A stretch of DNA of 64,000 nt from Actinacidiphila bryophytorum (GCF_016916835.1 NZ_JAFFIX010000007.1:248001-312000); one strand, 5' to 3'. Positions 43,231 through 52,275 are shown, numbered from the stretch's first letter. Translations and numbers: made by a program. Notes: generated from the sequence alone by a model not told the origin.

Positions 43231-44139
43231 TCAGCCGGCGGGGTGAGGTGTCCAGAGGGCGGGGTCGATGACGCCCTCGGCGACGATGACCGCCGGCCCG
43301 GTCATCTCGATCAGGCCGTCGGTGTCCTCGGTGATCACCAGCCGGCCGCCGGGGACGTCGACGGTGTAGGTCACCGGGTGGCCGGTGACCGCGGGGTCGA
43401 GGCCGTCACGGCGGGCGGTGGCGACCATCACGGCGCAGGCCCCGGTGCCGCAGGACCGGGTCTCGCCCGAGCCGCGTTCATGGACGCGCATGGCCACGTG
43501 GCGCGGCCCGCGGTCGACCACGAACTCGACGTTGGTGCCTGCGGGGTAGGCCGCTGCGGGGGCGACGGCGGGGGCGCGGAAGAGGTCCCCCGCGTCGTCC
43601 AGGTCGTCGACGAAGACCACGGCGTGCGGATTGCCCATGTTGACGTTCAGCGCGGGCCAGCTGCGGGCGCCGACGGTGACCGTGACCGCGCCCCCGGGCA
43701 GGTTCGCGCGGCCCATGCCCGCGGTGATGCCGCCGGGGGCACCGTCGTCGCCGTCCTTGGCGATGTGGACCTCGCGCACGCCGGCGCGGGTGGCGACGGC
43801 CAGGTCACCCGCTTCGGCGAGGCCGGCCCGCTGCAGGTAGCGGGCGAAGACGCGGACGCCGTTGCCGCACATCTCGGCGATGCTGCCGTCGCTGTTGCGG
43901 TAGTCCATGAACCACTCGGCCCGGTCGGCCAGCGCGGCCGCCTCGGGGTGGGCGGCGGACCGGACGACGCGCAGCAGGCCGTCGCCGCCGATCCCGGCGC
44001 GGCGGTCGCACAGCCGGGCCACCTGGGCCGCGGACAGGTCGAGCAGGCCGTCCGGGTCGGGGACGATCACGAAGTCGTTCTCGGTGCCGTGGCCCTTGAG
44101 GAAGGTCGAGGGGGCGGTGCCGTGGCTCGCATCAGTCAC
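43231..44139 (-). CDS. dapF: diaminopimelate epimerase
   Basis: DapF (302 aa) converts LL- to meso-diaminopimelate for lysine and peptidoglycan synthesis. The two catalytic cysteines are Cys91 (EMCGNGVRVF) and Cys230 (RSCGTGACAV); substrate-binding elements include GTENDFVIV and NMGNPHAVVFV. The start is GTG 44139 with only a weak ribosome site. It stands downstream of the small membrane-protein gene (105-base gap) in the same orientation. Confidence 0.97.
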   Translation of the reverse strand: MTDASHGTAPSTFLKGHGTENDFVIVPDPDGLLDLSAAQVARLCDRRAGIGGDGLLRVVRSAAHPEAAALADRAEWFMDYRNSDGSIAEMCGNGVRVFARYLQRAGLAEAGDLAVATRAGVREVHIAKDGDDGAPGGITAGMGRANLPGGAVTVTVGARSWPALNVNMGNPHAVVFVDDLDDAGDLFRAPAVAPAAAYPAGTNVEFVVDRGPRHVAMRVHERGSGETRSCGTGACAVMVATARRDGLDPAVTGHPVTYTVDVPGGRLVITEDTDGLIEMTGPAVIVAEGVIDPALWTPHPAG

Positions 44140-44244
44140 AGGTCGATCGTACGCGGACCGGCGGTTCCGCCGTCACGGCGGGCAGGTCGGCCGTAAGGGG
44201 AGCGGGCAGGTCGGGCGGTGCAGGGGCCGGGTCCGTGCGCGGGG

Positions 44245-44805
44245 TCAGCGCAGCCGGGCGACGCGCCAGACGGCCAGCGCGGCGAGCACCACCGTCGCGG
44301 CGGCGTATCCGGCGACGAAGCGCCAGTCGACCCGGGCGCCCGAGCCGCGGGCGGGCAGGCCCGGCCAGGTGTAGCCGACCCGGCGGGCCGCGGTCAGGCC
44401 CCAGCCCGCGGAGCAGCAGCACAGCAGCAAGCCGAGCATGGCGACGACCGGTCCCGCGTCGCCGGACTCGAAGGCGAGAGGGAAGGCGAACATGAGCGAC
44501 CCGCCCACCGCGAGCGCGATGATCGGCGCCAGCTGCCAGATCCGCAACCGCCGTTGCGGGCGCAGCTCGCGGAAGGACTGGGCACCGTCGAGCGGCAGGA
44601 CCGGGTCGATGGTGCTCAGCGGGTCCAGCGGGTCGAGCCCGTCGATCGGGTCGCCGAGCGGGTCGAGGGACTCCAAGTGGGCCAGTCCTTCGAGGTGTTC
44701 CGTGCGGTCTCCCGGGACACCGTCGATCTCCTGTGACGCATGGGACTCGTAGGAGTCCGCTGCTGAGTCGCGCCCCTGGGGGGTGTCGCGTGGGCCGGCT
44801 GCCAT
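44245..44805 (-). CDS. hypothetical membrane protein with Asp-Pro-Leu repeats
   Basis: This 186-residue protein is not assigned to a named family. Residues about 35-75 are acidic with repeated D-P-L/I units (LDPLGDPIDGLDPLDPL), encoded by GGGTC-rich repeats at about 44605-44670. Three hydrophobic segments follow: LAPIIALAVGGSLMFAFPLAF, AMLGLLLCCCSAGWGL and FVAGYAAATVVLAALAVW. ATG 44805 was preferred because GGGAGGGC lies upstream. The acidic N-terminus is probably cytoplasmic. It lies between miaA and dapF in the same orientation; no function is implied beyond that. Confidence 0.75.
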   Translation of the reverse strand: MAAGPRDTPQGRDSAADSYESHASQEIDGVPGDRTEHLEGLAHLESLDPLGDPIDGLDPLDPLSTIDPVLPLDGAQSFRELRPQRRLRIWQLAPIIALAVGGSLMFAFPLAFESGDAGPVVAMLGLLLCCCSAGWGLTAARRVGYTWPGLPARGSGARVDWRFVAGYAAATVVLAALAVWRVARLR

Positions 44806-44910
44806 CGCCACGCGCCCTCCCAAGTCTCCGACACCGTAGCTAGATGCTCGATGATGGCACGGTCGGAGTGCTGCTCCTGGACGCCTGAGCGTCCCGATGC
44901 CATCACGTGA

Positions 44911-45834
44911 TCAGGCTGTGACCGCTTCTTCGAGCAACGTCAGCGCATGGTCGGTGAGTTCCGGGTCCGCGGCAGTGAGCCAGTGCACACGTCCGTCGCG
45001 CCGGAACCACGAGTCCTGGCGCCGCGCGAAACGTTTCGTGGCCCGCACGGTGTCCTCGCGCGCCTGCTCCTCGGTGCACTCCCCCGCGAGTGCGGCCAGC
45101 ACCTGCTGGTAGCCCAGGGCGCGGGAGGCGGTGCGGCCCTCGCGCAGCCCGGCCGCCTCAAGGGTGCGGACCTCCTCGACCAGACCCGCCGCCCACATGC
45201 GGTCCACCCGCAAGGCGATGCGCTCGTCGAGCAGCGGCCGCGGGACGTCAAGACCGAGCTGCACGGTGTCATAGACCGACTGCAGCTCCTCGGTCTGCGG
45301 CAGGTTGGCGGTGAAGGGCCGGCCGGTGATCTCGACCACTTCCAGGGCGCGGACGATGCGGCGGCCGTTGCTCGGCAGGATCGCCTGGGCGGCGGCCGGG
45401 TCGACGGCGGCCAGCCGGGCGTGCAGGGCGCCGGGGCCCCGCATGTCGAGTTCGGCTTCCAGCCTGGCCCGCACGGCGGCGTCCGTGCCGGGGAACTCCA
45501 GCGGGTCGATCGCTGCGCGGACGTACAGCCCGGAGCCGCCGACCAGCACCGGGACACGGCCCTCCGCGTGCAGGCGGTCGATCTGGGCGCGGGCCAGCCG
45601 CTGGTAGTCGGCGACGTTCGCGGCCTGCGTCACGTCCCAGATGTCCAGCAGATGGTGCGGGACGCCCTGCCGCTCCTCCGGCGGGAGTTTGGCGGTGCCG
45701 ATGTCCATGCCGCGGTAGAGCTGCATCGAGTCGGCGTTGATCACCTCGCCGCCCAGAGTCCGGGCCAGGGCCACCCCGAGATCCGACTTGCCTGCCGCGG
45801 TGGGGCCGACGACGGCGATCACACGGTTCTTCAC
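44911..45834 (-). CDS. miaA: tRNA dimethylallyltransferase
   Basis: MiaA (307 aa) transfers dimethylallyl to A37 of tRNAs reading UNN codons; MiaB, encoded 1.4 kb upstream in the same orientation, then methylthiolates that base. Motifs are the P-loop GPTAAGKS (10-17), the substrate-binding INADSMQLYRGMDIGTAK, VGGSGLYVRA and the tRNA-recognition region ALGYQQVLAAL. GTG 45834, with GGGAG eight bases upstream, gives the usual length; the frame extends to 46020 without support. Confidence 0.97.
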   Translation of the reverse strand: MKNRVIAVVGPTAAGKSDLGVALARTLGGEVINADSMQLYRGMDIGTAKLPPEERQGVPHHLLDIWDVTQAANVADYQRLARAQIDRLHAEGRVPVLVGGSGLYVRAAIDPLEFPGTDAAVRARLEAELDMRGPGALHARLAAVDPAAAQAILPSNGRRIVRALEVVEITGRPFTANLPQTEELQSVYDTVQLGLDVPRPLLDERIALRVDRMWAAGLVEEVRTLEAAGLREGRTASRALGYQQVLAALAGECTEEQAREDTVRATKRFARRQDSWFRRDGRVHWLTAADPELTDHALTLLEEAVTA

Positions 45835-46049
45835 ACCGCCAGTCTCCCAAACATCCGGTTCCGACCTCGATCGGCCGGGACGGCGGCGGTCAGCGCCGGC
45901 GGCGCGCATTCGCCGGGGCGCGAGTATGGTCGGAGGGAGTAGGGCATTTTGCGATGCTTCTACCGCTCTGCGGTCATATGCCCGCCGGGTGGTGAAGGCC
46001 CGCCGCCCTGGTTGCGTCATCTTCGAGGGAATTCGAGGGAAGGTGCCAG

Positions 46050-46289
46050 ATGAGCTTCATGGACACCATCAAGGACAAGCTCGGCCTGGCCAAGGACAAA
46101 GCCGGTGACATGGCCCGGCAGCACCCTGACAAGGTCGACTCCGGAATCGACAAGGCGGCGCAGACCGCGGACTCGAAGACGGGCGGCAAGTACTCCGACA
46201 AGATCGACACCGGCTCGGACAAGGCGAAGGACGCCATGGGCAAGCTCGGCGACGAGGGCGGCGGCCAGGACTCCGGCGGCACGACCTGA
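46050..46289 (+). CDS. MT0933-like antitoxin family protein
   Basis: This 79-residue protein is highly charged and Lys/Asp-rich: DTIKDKLGLAKDKAGDMA, then HPDKVDSGIDKAAQTADSKTGGKYSDKI, ending in a Gly-rich tail. The pattern fits the MT0933_antitox family named from a mycobacterial toxin-antitoxin pair; it also resembles CsbD-like stress proteins. The start is ATG 46050 with AAGGTG upstream. No toxin-sized gene lies beside it: both neighbours are transcribed away from or toward it on the other strand. It is therefore more likely a stand-alone small protein than a working antitoxin. Confidence 0.8.
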   Translation: MSFMDTIKDKLGLAKDKAGDMARQHPDKVDSGIDKAAQTADSKTGGKYSDKIDTGSDKAKDAMGKLGDEGGGQDSGGTT

Positions 46290-46358
46290 ACGACTGCGCC
46301 TGACGAGGCCGTTGCATCCCTCCGCAATACCGCGGGGATACGGCCGCTGATGCCGGAC

Positions 46359-46385
46359 GGCCGCGGAATTCCACCTTCCGCGGCC
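46359..46385. terminator. bidirectional hairpin after the antitoxin gene
   Basis: A perfect ten-base-pair stem (GGCCGCGGAA with TTCCGCGGCC) surrounds a seven-base loop, between two convergent genes. Confidence 0.75.
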
Positions 46386-46425
46386 TGTCCATGTCTGCCG
46401 CGGACGCGGCCTGCGCTTCCGGAAA

Positions 46426-47148
46426 CTACGTCCAGCCGGCCACGAAGTAGCCGACGCCGTAGGGCGCGTCCTCGTACAGCAGCTGCCCACCGAGGCCCGC
46501 ACCGCCGGCCGCGCCGGCCAGCAGCTGCCAGGGCGCCCGCCCTGCTGCTCTGAGCCGGGCCGCCAGCTCCGGGTCGAGCCCCGCCAGCGCGGAGGTGTCC
46601 GCGGCGGCCAGCGCGGCGGCGACACCGGCGTCGAAGGCCTCGGCGCGCTCGTCCAGGTAGCCGGGCGCCTTGACCGTACGGCACGCGCTGCCGTCGCCCA
46701 TCACCAGCAGGGCGACCCGCCCCGCCGATGCGGCGGCCACCCGCCCGGCAGCCGCACACCGCTCGGGCGCCAGCTGCTCTCCCACTGCCAGGCCCTCCAC
46801 CGGGCACGCCTTCCAGCCGCGCAGCAGCCAGGCGGCGACGGCCAGCGAGGCCGGCAGCTCCACATCGGGCGAAGGCTGCCAGTCGGCGTTCGGCTGCGCC
46901 ATACCCAGCCGTATGTCGAGGGCGACGCCGAACGGGCGGAAGGAGCCGCGCGTACCCGCGGGAAAGGCACTGGTGTCCCGCACCTCGGCGGGCCCCACGG
47001 CGACCAGCAGGTCGGGCCGGGACGCGGCCAGCAAGCGCAGGGCGTCCCCGCAGGCGTCCCGCAGCGCGTCCAGTTCCGGCGCGGCCCCGGCGGCCACCTC
47101 GGGCACCAGCAGCGGCGGGCAGGGGCATACGGCGGCGGCGACCAGCAT
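46426..47148 (-). CDS. LigB-like (class III extradiol dioxygenase fold) protein without histidines
   Basis: This 240-residue protein resembles the catalytic-subunit-B domain of class III extradiol dioxygenases: LVAAAVCPCPPLLVPEVA at the start, LLVAVGPAEV, and VALLVMGDGSACR. Class III enzymes bind Fe(II) through two histidines and a glutamate, but this protein contains no histidine at all, so dioxygenase activity is not expected. ATG 47148 aligns with the family start; a GTG three codons upstream is also possible. It follows miaB by 102 bases in the same orientation, an arrangement I believe is conserved in streptomycetes. Its function is unknown. Confidence 0.75.
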   Translation of the reverse strand: MLVAAAVCPCPPLLVPEVAAGAAPELDALRDACGDALRLLAASRPDLLVAVGPAEVRDTSAFPAGTRGSFRPFGVALDIRLGMAQPNADWQPSPDVELPASLAVAAWLLRGWKACPVEGLAVGEQLAPERCAAAGRVAAASAGRVALLVMGDGSACRTVKAPGYLDERAEAFDAGVAAALAAADTSALAGLDPELAARLRAAGRAPWQLLAGAAGGAGLGGQLLYEDAPYGVGYFVAGWT

Positions 47149-47250
47149 GATCGACACTTTACCGCCGGTGCCGCGGGAAGGGCCGCCGCCTTGGCGCAGC
47201 CGTTGCTCGGCCCCAGCTGGCCCCTGCCCGGCGCCCTTGCCCGGCTTTCC

Positions 47251-48741
47251 TCAGTCGACCGCGCAGCCGCCCGTCGCGGCCATCGGCGCCGGCACGGGCG
47301 CCCCGACGGTGGGCAGCCCGAGCATCACACCGGCCGGCTGCGGCGCGGGTGCGGCGGTCCGCCGCTCCCAGGCGTCGCCCGCCCGGGTCCTGCGCACCGC
47401 CAGCGCGGGCCGCTCGGCCAGCAGGTGGTGCGGGGCCGCGTAGGTGATCTCGACGGTCACCATGTCGCCGGGCCGTGCCTGCTCGCCCTCGGGGCGCTCG
47501 AAGTGCACCAGCCTGTTGTCGGGCGCGCGGCCCGACAGGCGCCTCGTGGCGTCGTCCTTGCGGCCCTCGCCCTCGGCGACCAGCACCTCGACGGTGCGGC
47601 CGACCTGGGTCTTGTTCTGCTCCCAGGAGATCTCCTCCTGGAGCGCCACCAGCCGCTCGTAGCGCTCCTGGACGACGGCCTTGGGGATCTGGCCGTCCAT
47701 CTCCGCGGCGGGGGTGCCGGGGCGCTTGCTGTACTGGAAGGTGAAGGCCTGCGCGAAGCGCGCCTCGCGCACCACGTGCAGGGTCTGCTCGAAGTCCTCC
47801 TCGGTCTCGCCGGGGAAGCCCACGATGATGTCGGTGGTGATGGCGGCGTCCGGCATCGCGGCGCGCACCTTCTCGATGATGCCGAGGTAGCGGTCCTGCC
47901 GGTAGGACCGGCGCATCGCCTTGAGCACCCGGTCGGAGCCCGACTGCAGCGGCATGTGCAGCTGGTGCATCACCGTCGGCGTCTCCGCCATCGCCGCGAT
48001 CACGTCGTCGGTGAAGTCGCGCGGGTGCGGGGAGGTGAAGCGGATCCGCTCCAGGCCCTCGACCGCGCCGGTGGCGCGCAGCAGCTTGCCGAACGCCTCG
48101 CGGTCGCCTATGTCGGAGCCGTAGGCGTTGACGTTCTGGCCGAGCAGGGTGACCTCGATGACGCCCTCGGCGACCAGCGCCTCGACCTCGGCCAGCACAT
48201 CGCCGGGGCGACGGTCCTTCTCCTTGCCGCGCAGCGCGGGCACGATGCAGAAGGTACAGGTGTTGTTGCAGCCCACGGAGATGGCGACCCACGCGGCATA
48301 CGCGGACTCGCGGCGCGAGGGCAGCGTCGAGGGGAAGGTCTCCAGCGACTCGACGATCTCGACCTGTGCCTCTTCGGCGATCCTGGCCCGCTCCAGCAGC
48401 ACGGGCAGCTGCCCGATGTTGTGGGTGCCGAAGACCACGTCGACCCAGGGCGCGCGCTTCACGATCGTGTCGCGGTCCTTCTGCGCCAGGCAGCCGCCCA
48501 CGGCGATCTGCATGCCGGGCCGTGCGGCCTTCTTCGGCACCAGCTGGCCGAGGTTGCCGTAGAGCCGGTTGTCGGCGTTCTCCCGCACCGCGCAGGTGTT
48601 GAAGACGACGACGTCCGCGCCGTCGGCGCCCTCGGGCGCCCGCACATAGCCGGCGCCCTCCAGCAGGCCGGACAGCCGCTCGGAGTCGTGGACGTTCATC
48701 TGGCACCCGTAGGTGCGGACCTCGTAAGTACGCGCGCTCAT
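47251..48741 (-). CDS. miaB: tRNA-2-methylthio-N6-dimethylallyladenosine synthase
   Basis: MiaB (496 aa) is a radical SAM enzyme that adds a methylthio group to i6A37 of tRNA. The N-terminal cluster ligands are Cys13, Cys50 and Cys84 ([21 protein letters not shown]); the radical SAM cluster is Cys158, Cys162 and Cys165 (CNNTCTFC). A TRAM domain follows the radical SAM domain. The last about 50 residues ([12 protein letters not shown] onwards) extend beyond the usual end. ATG 48741 is preceded by GGGGGA. It acts after MiaA, encoded nearby. Confidence 0.97.
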   Translation of the reverse strand: MSARTYEVRTYGCQMNVHDSERLSGLLEGAGYVRAPEGADGADVVVFNTCAVRENADNRLYGNLGQLVPKKAARPGMQIAVGGCLAQKDRDTIVKRAPWVDVVFGTHNIGQLPVLLERARIAEEAQVEIVESLETFPSTLPSRRESAYAAWVAISVGCNNTCTFCIVPALRGKEKDRRPGDVLAEVEALVAEGVIEVTLLGQNVNAYGSDIGDREAFGKLLRATGAVEGLERIRFTSPHPRDFTDDVIAAMAETPTVMHQLHMPLQSGSDRVLKAMRRSYRQDRYLGIIEKVRAAMPDAAITTDIIVGFPGETEEDFEQTLHVVREARFAQAFTFQYSKRPGTPAAEMDGQIPKAVVQERYERLVALQEEISWEQNKTQVGRTVEVLVAEGEGRKDDATRRLSGRAPDNRLVHFERPEGEQARPGDMVTVEITYAAPHHLLAERPALAVRRTRAGDAWERRTAAPAPQPAGVMLGLPTVGAPVPAPMAATGGCAVD

Positions 48742-48872
48742 AACAATCCCCCAGAGTACGTGCTTCCCGGCCGGTGCCGCCCCGGTGTTGGCGACGTCCG
48801 CCCGCCCCAGGCCCGCGGCCGGCGTCCGCCGGCACTACCGCGTACCTGCGCGGCCTGGCAGGATCCCGGGGC

Positions 48873-49889
48873 ATGGACCTCCCCCGTCTCCGCGCGCTGT
48901 GGCCGCAGGGCCGCCGCGCCCGGCAGCGGCGGGCGCTGCAGACCGTGCTGGCCGCCGGGTCGGCGCTGGCCCTGCTGCTGTGGTGGCTGCTCCCGTCCGG
49001 CGGCCCCGGCTACCCCAAGGCCCCGGTGTCCTTCGCCACGGGCGTCGCCAACGGCGTGTACGAGAAGTACGGCATGCTGCTGCAGAGCGACCTGCGCACC
49101 GCGCTGCCCGGGGTCGACGTCACCTTGGAGCACACCGAGGGGTCCGTCGACAACATCAAGCGGGTCGCATCCGGGCGTGACGACTTCACCATTGCCGCGG
49201 CCGACGCCGTGGCCAGCTACGACGGCCCCGGCAAGTCGCGGCTGCGGGCGGTCGCGCGGCTCTACGACGACTACATGCAGCTGGTCGTGCCGCGGGACTC
49301 CACGGTCCGCTCGATCCGGGACCTGCGCCATATGACGGTCGGGGTCGGGCAGGCCGACTCCGGCGTCAGTCTCATCACCCGGCGGCTGTTCGCCGCGGCG
49401 GGCATGGACATGAACAAGGACGTGACGGCGGAGCCGGTCGGCATCGACCAGGCGCCCGCGATGCTGCTCGACGGCCGGCTCGACGCCTTCTTCTGGTCCG
49501 GCGGGCTGCCGACCGCCGCGGTGTCCGCGATGGCGACCCCGGTGGCGCGCATCAAGCTGGTGCAGCTCGGGGACCTGGTGGCGCCGCTGCACGCGATGGG
49601 CTCCGACATGGCCTACTACCGGCAGGCGGTCATGCCGGCCGACGCCTACCCGGCGGCGCAGGACGGCAAGGCGGTGCCGACCGTCGCGGTGGCCAACCTG
49701 CTCATCACCACGGACCGCGCCGACGACGGCCTCGTCCAGCGGCTGACCCGGGCGGTGATCGACAGCCGGGACACCATCGGCACCGTCGTGCACGCGGCCC
49801 AGCTGGTGGACCTGCGGACCGCCGTCTTCACCGACCCGCTGCCGCTGCATGTCGGCGCCGAACGCTACTACCGGTCGGTCAAGCCGTAG
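48873..49889 (+). CDS. TAXI-family TRAP transporter solute-binding protein
   Basis: This is a 338-residue extracytoplasmic protein. Residues about 22-45 form an N-terminal signal or anchor (LAAGSALALLLWWLLP). The TAXI family pattern follows: VSFATGVANGVYEKYG, TEGSVDNIKRVASGRDDFTIAAADAV, and HMTVGVGQADSGVSLITRRLF. TAXI proteins normally feed a fused TRAP permease, but none is encoded in the window. ATG 48873 is the start. It diverges from miaB and converges on a two-component system gene, suggesting that it may act as a sensor-associated ligand binder; that is an inference. Confidence 0.88.
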   Translation: MDLPRLRALWPQGRRARQRRALQTVLAAGSALALLLWWLLPSGGPGYPKAPVSFATGVANGVYEKYGMLLQSDLRTALPGVDVTLEHTEGSVDNIKRVASGRDDFTIAAADAVASYDGPGKSRLRAVARLYDDYMQLVVPRDSTVRSIRDLRHMTVGVGQADSGVSLITRRLFAAAGMDMNKDVTAEPVGIDQAPAMLLDGRLDAFFWSGGLPTAAVSAMATPVARIKLVQLGDLVAPLHAMGSDMAYYRQAVMPADAYPAAQDGKAVPTVAVANLLITTDRADDGLVQRLTRAVIDSRDTIGTVVHAAQLVDLRTAVFTDPLPLHVGAERYYRSVKP

Positions 49890-49916
49890 CGCCGCCTTTC
49901 GCGGGCGGAGCGCTAC
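49886..49916. terminator. bidirectional hairpin containing both stop codons
   Basis: GTAGCGC (49886-49892) pairs with GCGCTAC (49910-49916), extended by CGCC/GGCG with a small bulge. The TAG stop of the TAXI gene (49887-49889) and the TAG stop of the sensor kinase (49915-49913) both lie in the stem. Confidence 0.7.
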
Positions 49917-51343
49917 GTCGCCACCGCCCGCGCCGTGCGCGGCACGCGGAGGGTGACCTCAAGCCCGGACGGGTCGTGGTGGCCGTAGGCGATGGCGCCG
50001 CCGCCCTGGCTGAGCAGCGCCTTGGCGATGGACAGGCCGAGCCCGGAGCCCTGCACGTTCTGGTGCCGGGCGCTGCGCCAGAAGCGGTCGCCGATCCTGG
50101 CCAGCTCCTCGTCCGCCAGCCCGGGACCGCTGTCGGCGACCACGACCGTGGCGCTGTCGCCCTCCGCCGCCACCACGACCGTGACGGCGGCCCCGGCGGG
50201 CGTGAACTTGATGGCGTTGTCCAGCACCGCATCCAGCGCGCTGGACAGGGCGACGGGGTCCGCCCACCCGGTCACCGCCGCGCCGTCCTGCGGTGCGCTG
50301 AAGTCCACCGCGACACCGGCTCGCTCCGCGTACGGCCGCCAGGCCGCGGTGCGGGTGCGCGCCGTCGCGGCGATGTCCGTCACCTCCAGGTGGCTGCCGG
50401 AACGCTCCGCCAGCGCCAGGCCCAGCAGGTCGTCGAGCACCTGGGCGAGCCGGTGCCCCTCCTCCTTGACCGACTCGGCCTCGGTGTTGCCCTCGGGAAG
50501 CTCCAGGCCGAGCAGTTCGATCCGCAGCAGAAGTGCCGACAGCGGATTGCGCAACTGGTGGGAGGCGTCGGCGACGAAGGCGCGCTGCTGGTCGAGCACC
50601 GCCTCGACGTTGTCGGCCATCTCGTTGAACGACTGGACCAGGCGGCGCAGTTCCGGCGGCCCGCCGGCCGCCCGCACCCGGGACTTCATCCGGCCGGTGG
50701 CGATGTCGTGGGTGACCCGGTCGAGGGTGGCGACCGGCAGCAGCACCCAGCCGGTCAGCCGTACCGCGCACAGCACGGCGATGACCATGGCCGCCAGTTC
50801 GCCCGCCGCCAGCAGCATCCATTCGTGCAGGATGCGCGAGCGCAGGGCGCCGGTCGGGGAGTCGGTGACGACGACCGCCACGACGTCGCCGTCCCGCACG
50901 ATGGGCGACGCGATGGCCAGCCTGCGGTGCTGCCACGGCCACACCTGCGCGGGGTCGTGGGCGCGGCGGCCCAGCAGCGCCGACTCGTAGGCGTCGTACA
51001 GTTCGCCCTCCGCGGGCAGCCGCCAGCTCTTCGGGGCCGCCGCCATGGCGCCGCTGTCACGGTAGAAGACGCCCGCGCTGATGCCGTAGAGCTGCTGGTA
51101 CCTGGCCAGTTCCGTGCGCAGCGTGTGCAGCCGCTCGTCGTCCACGCTGTCCACCACCGAGCGCTGCTCGTCGCGTGCGGTGACGAACTGCGCGAGCGCC
51201 GCGAAACGCGTCGTGTCGTCGATCCGGTCGACCACCACTCGCTGCTGCTGGGCTGCGGCAAGGCTCGCGGCCAGCGGGATGCCCAGGGCCAGCAGGACGC
51301 CCGCCATCAGCACGATCAGCAGCGGGAGGAGTCGGGAGCGCAC
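49913..51343 (-). CDS. two-component sensor histidine kinase
   Basis: This 476-residue membrane kinase has a first transmembrane helix at about 6-29, an extracytoplasmic sensor of about 140 residues, a second helix at about 175-205, then HAMP, a HisKA dimerisation domain with phospho-accepting His262 (DASHQLRNPLSA) and an HATPase domain (N box DNAIKFTPAG, G1 VVADSGPG, G2 GSGLGLSIAKALL). It is the downstream partner of the response regulator gene (24-base gap). It converges on the TAXI gene and shares a terminator stem with it. Confidence 0.95.
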   Translation of the reverse strand: MRSRLLPLLIVLMAGVLLALGIPLAASLAAAQQQRVVVDRIDDTTRFAALAQFVTARDEQRSVVDSVDDERLHTLRTELARYQQLYGISAGVFYRDSGAMAAAPKSWRLPAEGELYDAYESALLGRRAHDPAQVWPWQHRRLAIASPIVRDGDVVAVVVTDSPTGALRSRILHEWMLLAAGELAAMVIAVLCAVRLTGWVLLPVATLDRVTHDIATGRMKSRVRAAGGPPELRRLVQSFNEMADNVEAVLDQQRAFVADASHQLRNPLSALLLRIELLGLELPEGNTEAESVKEEGHRLAQVLDDLLGLALAERSGSHLEVTDIAATARTRTAAWRPYAERAGVAVDFSAPQDGAAVTGWADPVALSSALDAVLDNAIKFTPAGAAVTVVVAAEGDSATVVVADSGPGLADEELARIGDRFWRSARHQNVQGSGLGLSIAKALLSQGGGAIAYGHHDPSGLEVTLRVPRTARAVAT

Positions 51344-51367
51344 GACGCGGGACCTGGTCCGCCCCGG

Positions 51368-52123
51368 TCAGCCGGCCGACGGCACGACGAGGCGGTAGCC
51401 GACCCCGCGCACCGTCTCGATCATGGCCGGGGTGCGCAGCTTGGAACGCAGCGACGCCACATGGACCTCCAGGGTGCGGCCCGTACCCTCCCACGCGGTC
51501 CGCCACACCTCGCTGATGATCTGCTCCCGGCGGAAAACCACCCCGGGCCGCCCGGCGAGCAGCGCCAGCAGGTCGAACTCCTTGCGGGTCAGCACGATCG
51601 GGTCGCCGTCCACGGTGACCCTGCGGGTCGGCAGCTCGATGGCGATCCGGCCCAGCTGCAGCCGGCTGCGCTGCGCGGCGGGCACGGGGGCCTGCGCCGC
51701 GGGAGCCGGGCCGCTGCCGGGCCGCGGCTCCTGCGGTACGGGCTCGGCCTCCCTGAGCGGCGAGCGGCGGCTGACGGCGTGGATGCGGGCGATCAGCTCC
51801 CCGGTGTCGTACGGCTTCACGATGTAGTCGTCGGCGCCCAGGTTGAGGCCGTGGATGCGGGACCTGACGTCGGCGCGCGCGGTGACCATGATCACCGGGG
51901 TGGCCGTCCTGCGCCTGATCCGGCTGCACACCTCGAAGCCGTCCTGGTCGGGCAGGCCCAGATCGAGCAGGACGCAGTCGAAGGCGGGGCCGCCGTCGGG
52001 CAGCAGGGCGTGGATGGCCTCCTCGCCGCTGCGGGCGTGCCTGACCTCGAACCCGTGCTTGCCGAGGAGTGCGGAGACGGCCGCGGCAACACGGTCGTCG
52101 TCCTCCACCAGCAGCAGCCGCAT
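51368..52123 (-). CDS. OmpR-family response regulator
   Basis: This is a 251-residue regulator. The receiver domain has the acidic pocket LVEDDD, phosphorylated Asp54 (VLLDLGLPD) and Lys in IVKPYD. An about 35-residue Pro/Ala-rich linker precedes the winged-helix DNA-binding domain (LTRKEFDLLALLAGRPGVVF, TLEVHVASLRSKL, VRGVGYRL). ATG 52123 has AAGGAGGAG upstream; an earlier in-frame start at 52150 is less likely. It is the first gene of the regulator-kinase operon and diverges from the FAD monooxygenase gene. Confidence 0.95.
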   Translation of the reverse strand: MRLLLVEDDDRVAAAVSALLGKHGFEVRHARSGEEAIHALLPDGGPAFDCVLLDLGLPDQDGFEVCSRIRRRTATPVIMVTARADVRSRIHGLNLGADDYIVKPYDTGELIARIHAVSRRSPLREAEPVPQEPRPGSGPAPAAQAPVPAAQRSRLQLGRIAIELPTRRVTVDGDPIVLTRKEFDLLALLAGRPGVVFRREQIISEVWRTAWEGTGRTLEVHVASLRSKLRTPAMIETVRGVGYRLVVPSAG

Positions 52124-52237
52124 CTGCGGTCTCCTCCTTCGGCCGGTCATCCGCCCGACCTCGTCCGTTCAGCCGGGCGACTCCGCCCGGCCCGTGTGAC
52201 CGAATCCACGCCGATCGGCCGGGGGTGCGTCAAGGGG

Positions 52238-52275
52238 GTACCGGCTCACGGCTCCGACCGTTACCGAGCCGGTAC
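52238..52275. promoter_or_regulatory. 10-base inverted repeat in a divergent promoter region
   Basis: GTACCGGCTC (52238-52247) and GAGCCGGTAC (52266-52275) are perfect inverted copies with an 18-base spacer, in the 295-base gap between the response regulator and the monooxygenase genes. It may be an operator or an RNA hairpin. A second, tighter hairpin (GCCGGGCG-ACTC-CGCCCGGC) lies at 52172-52191. Confidence 0.5.
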
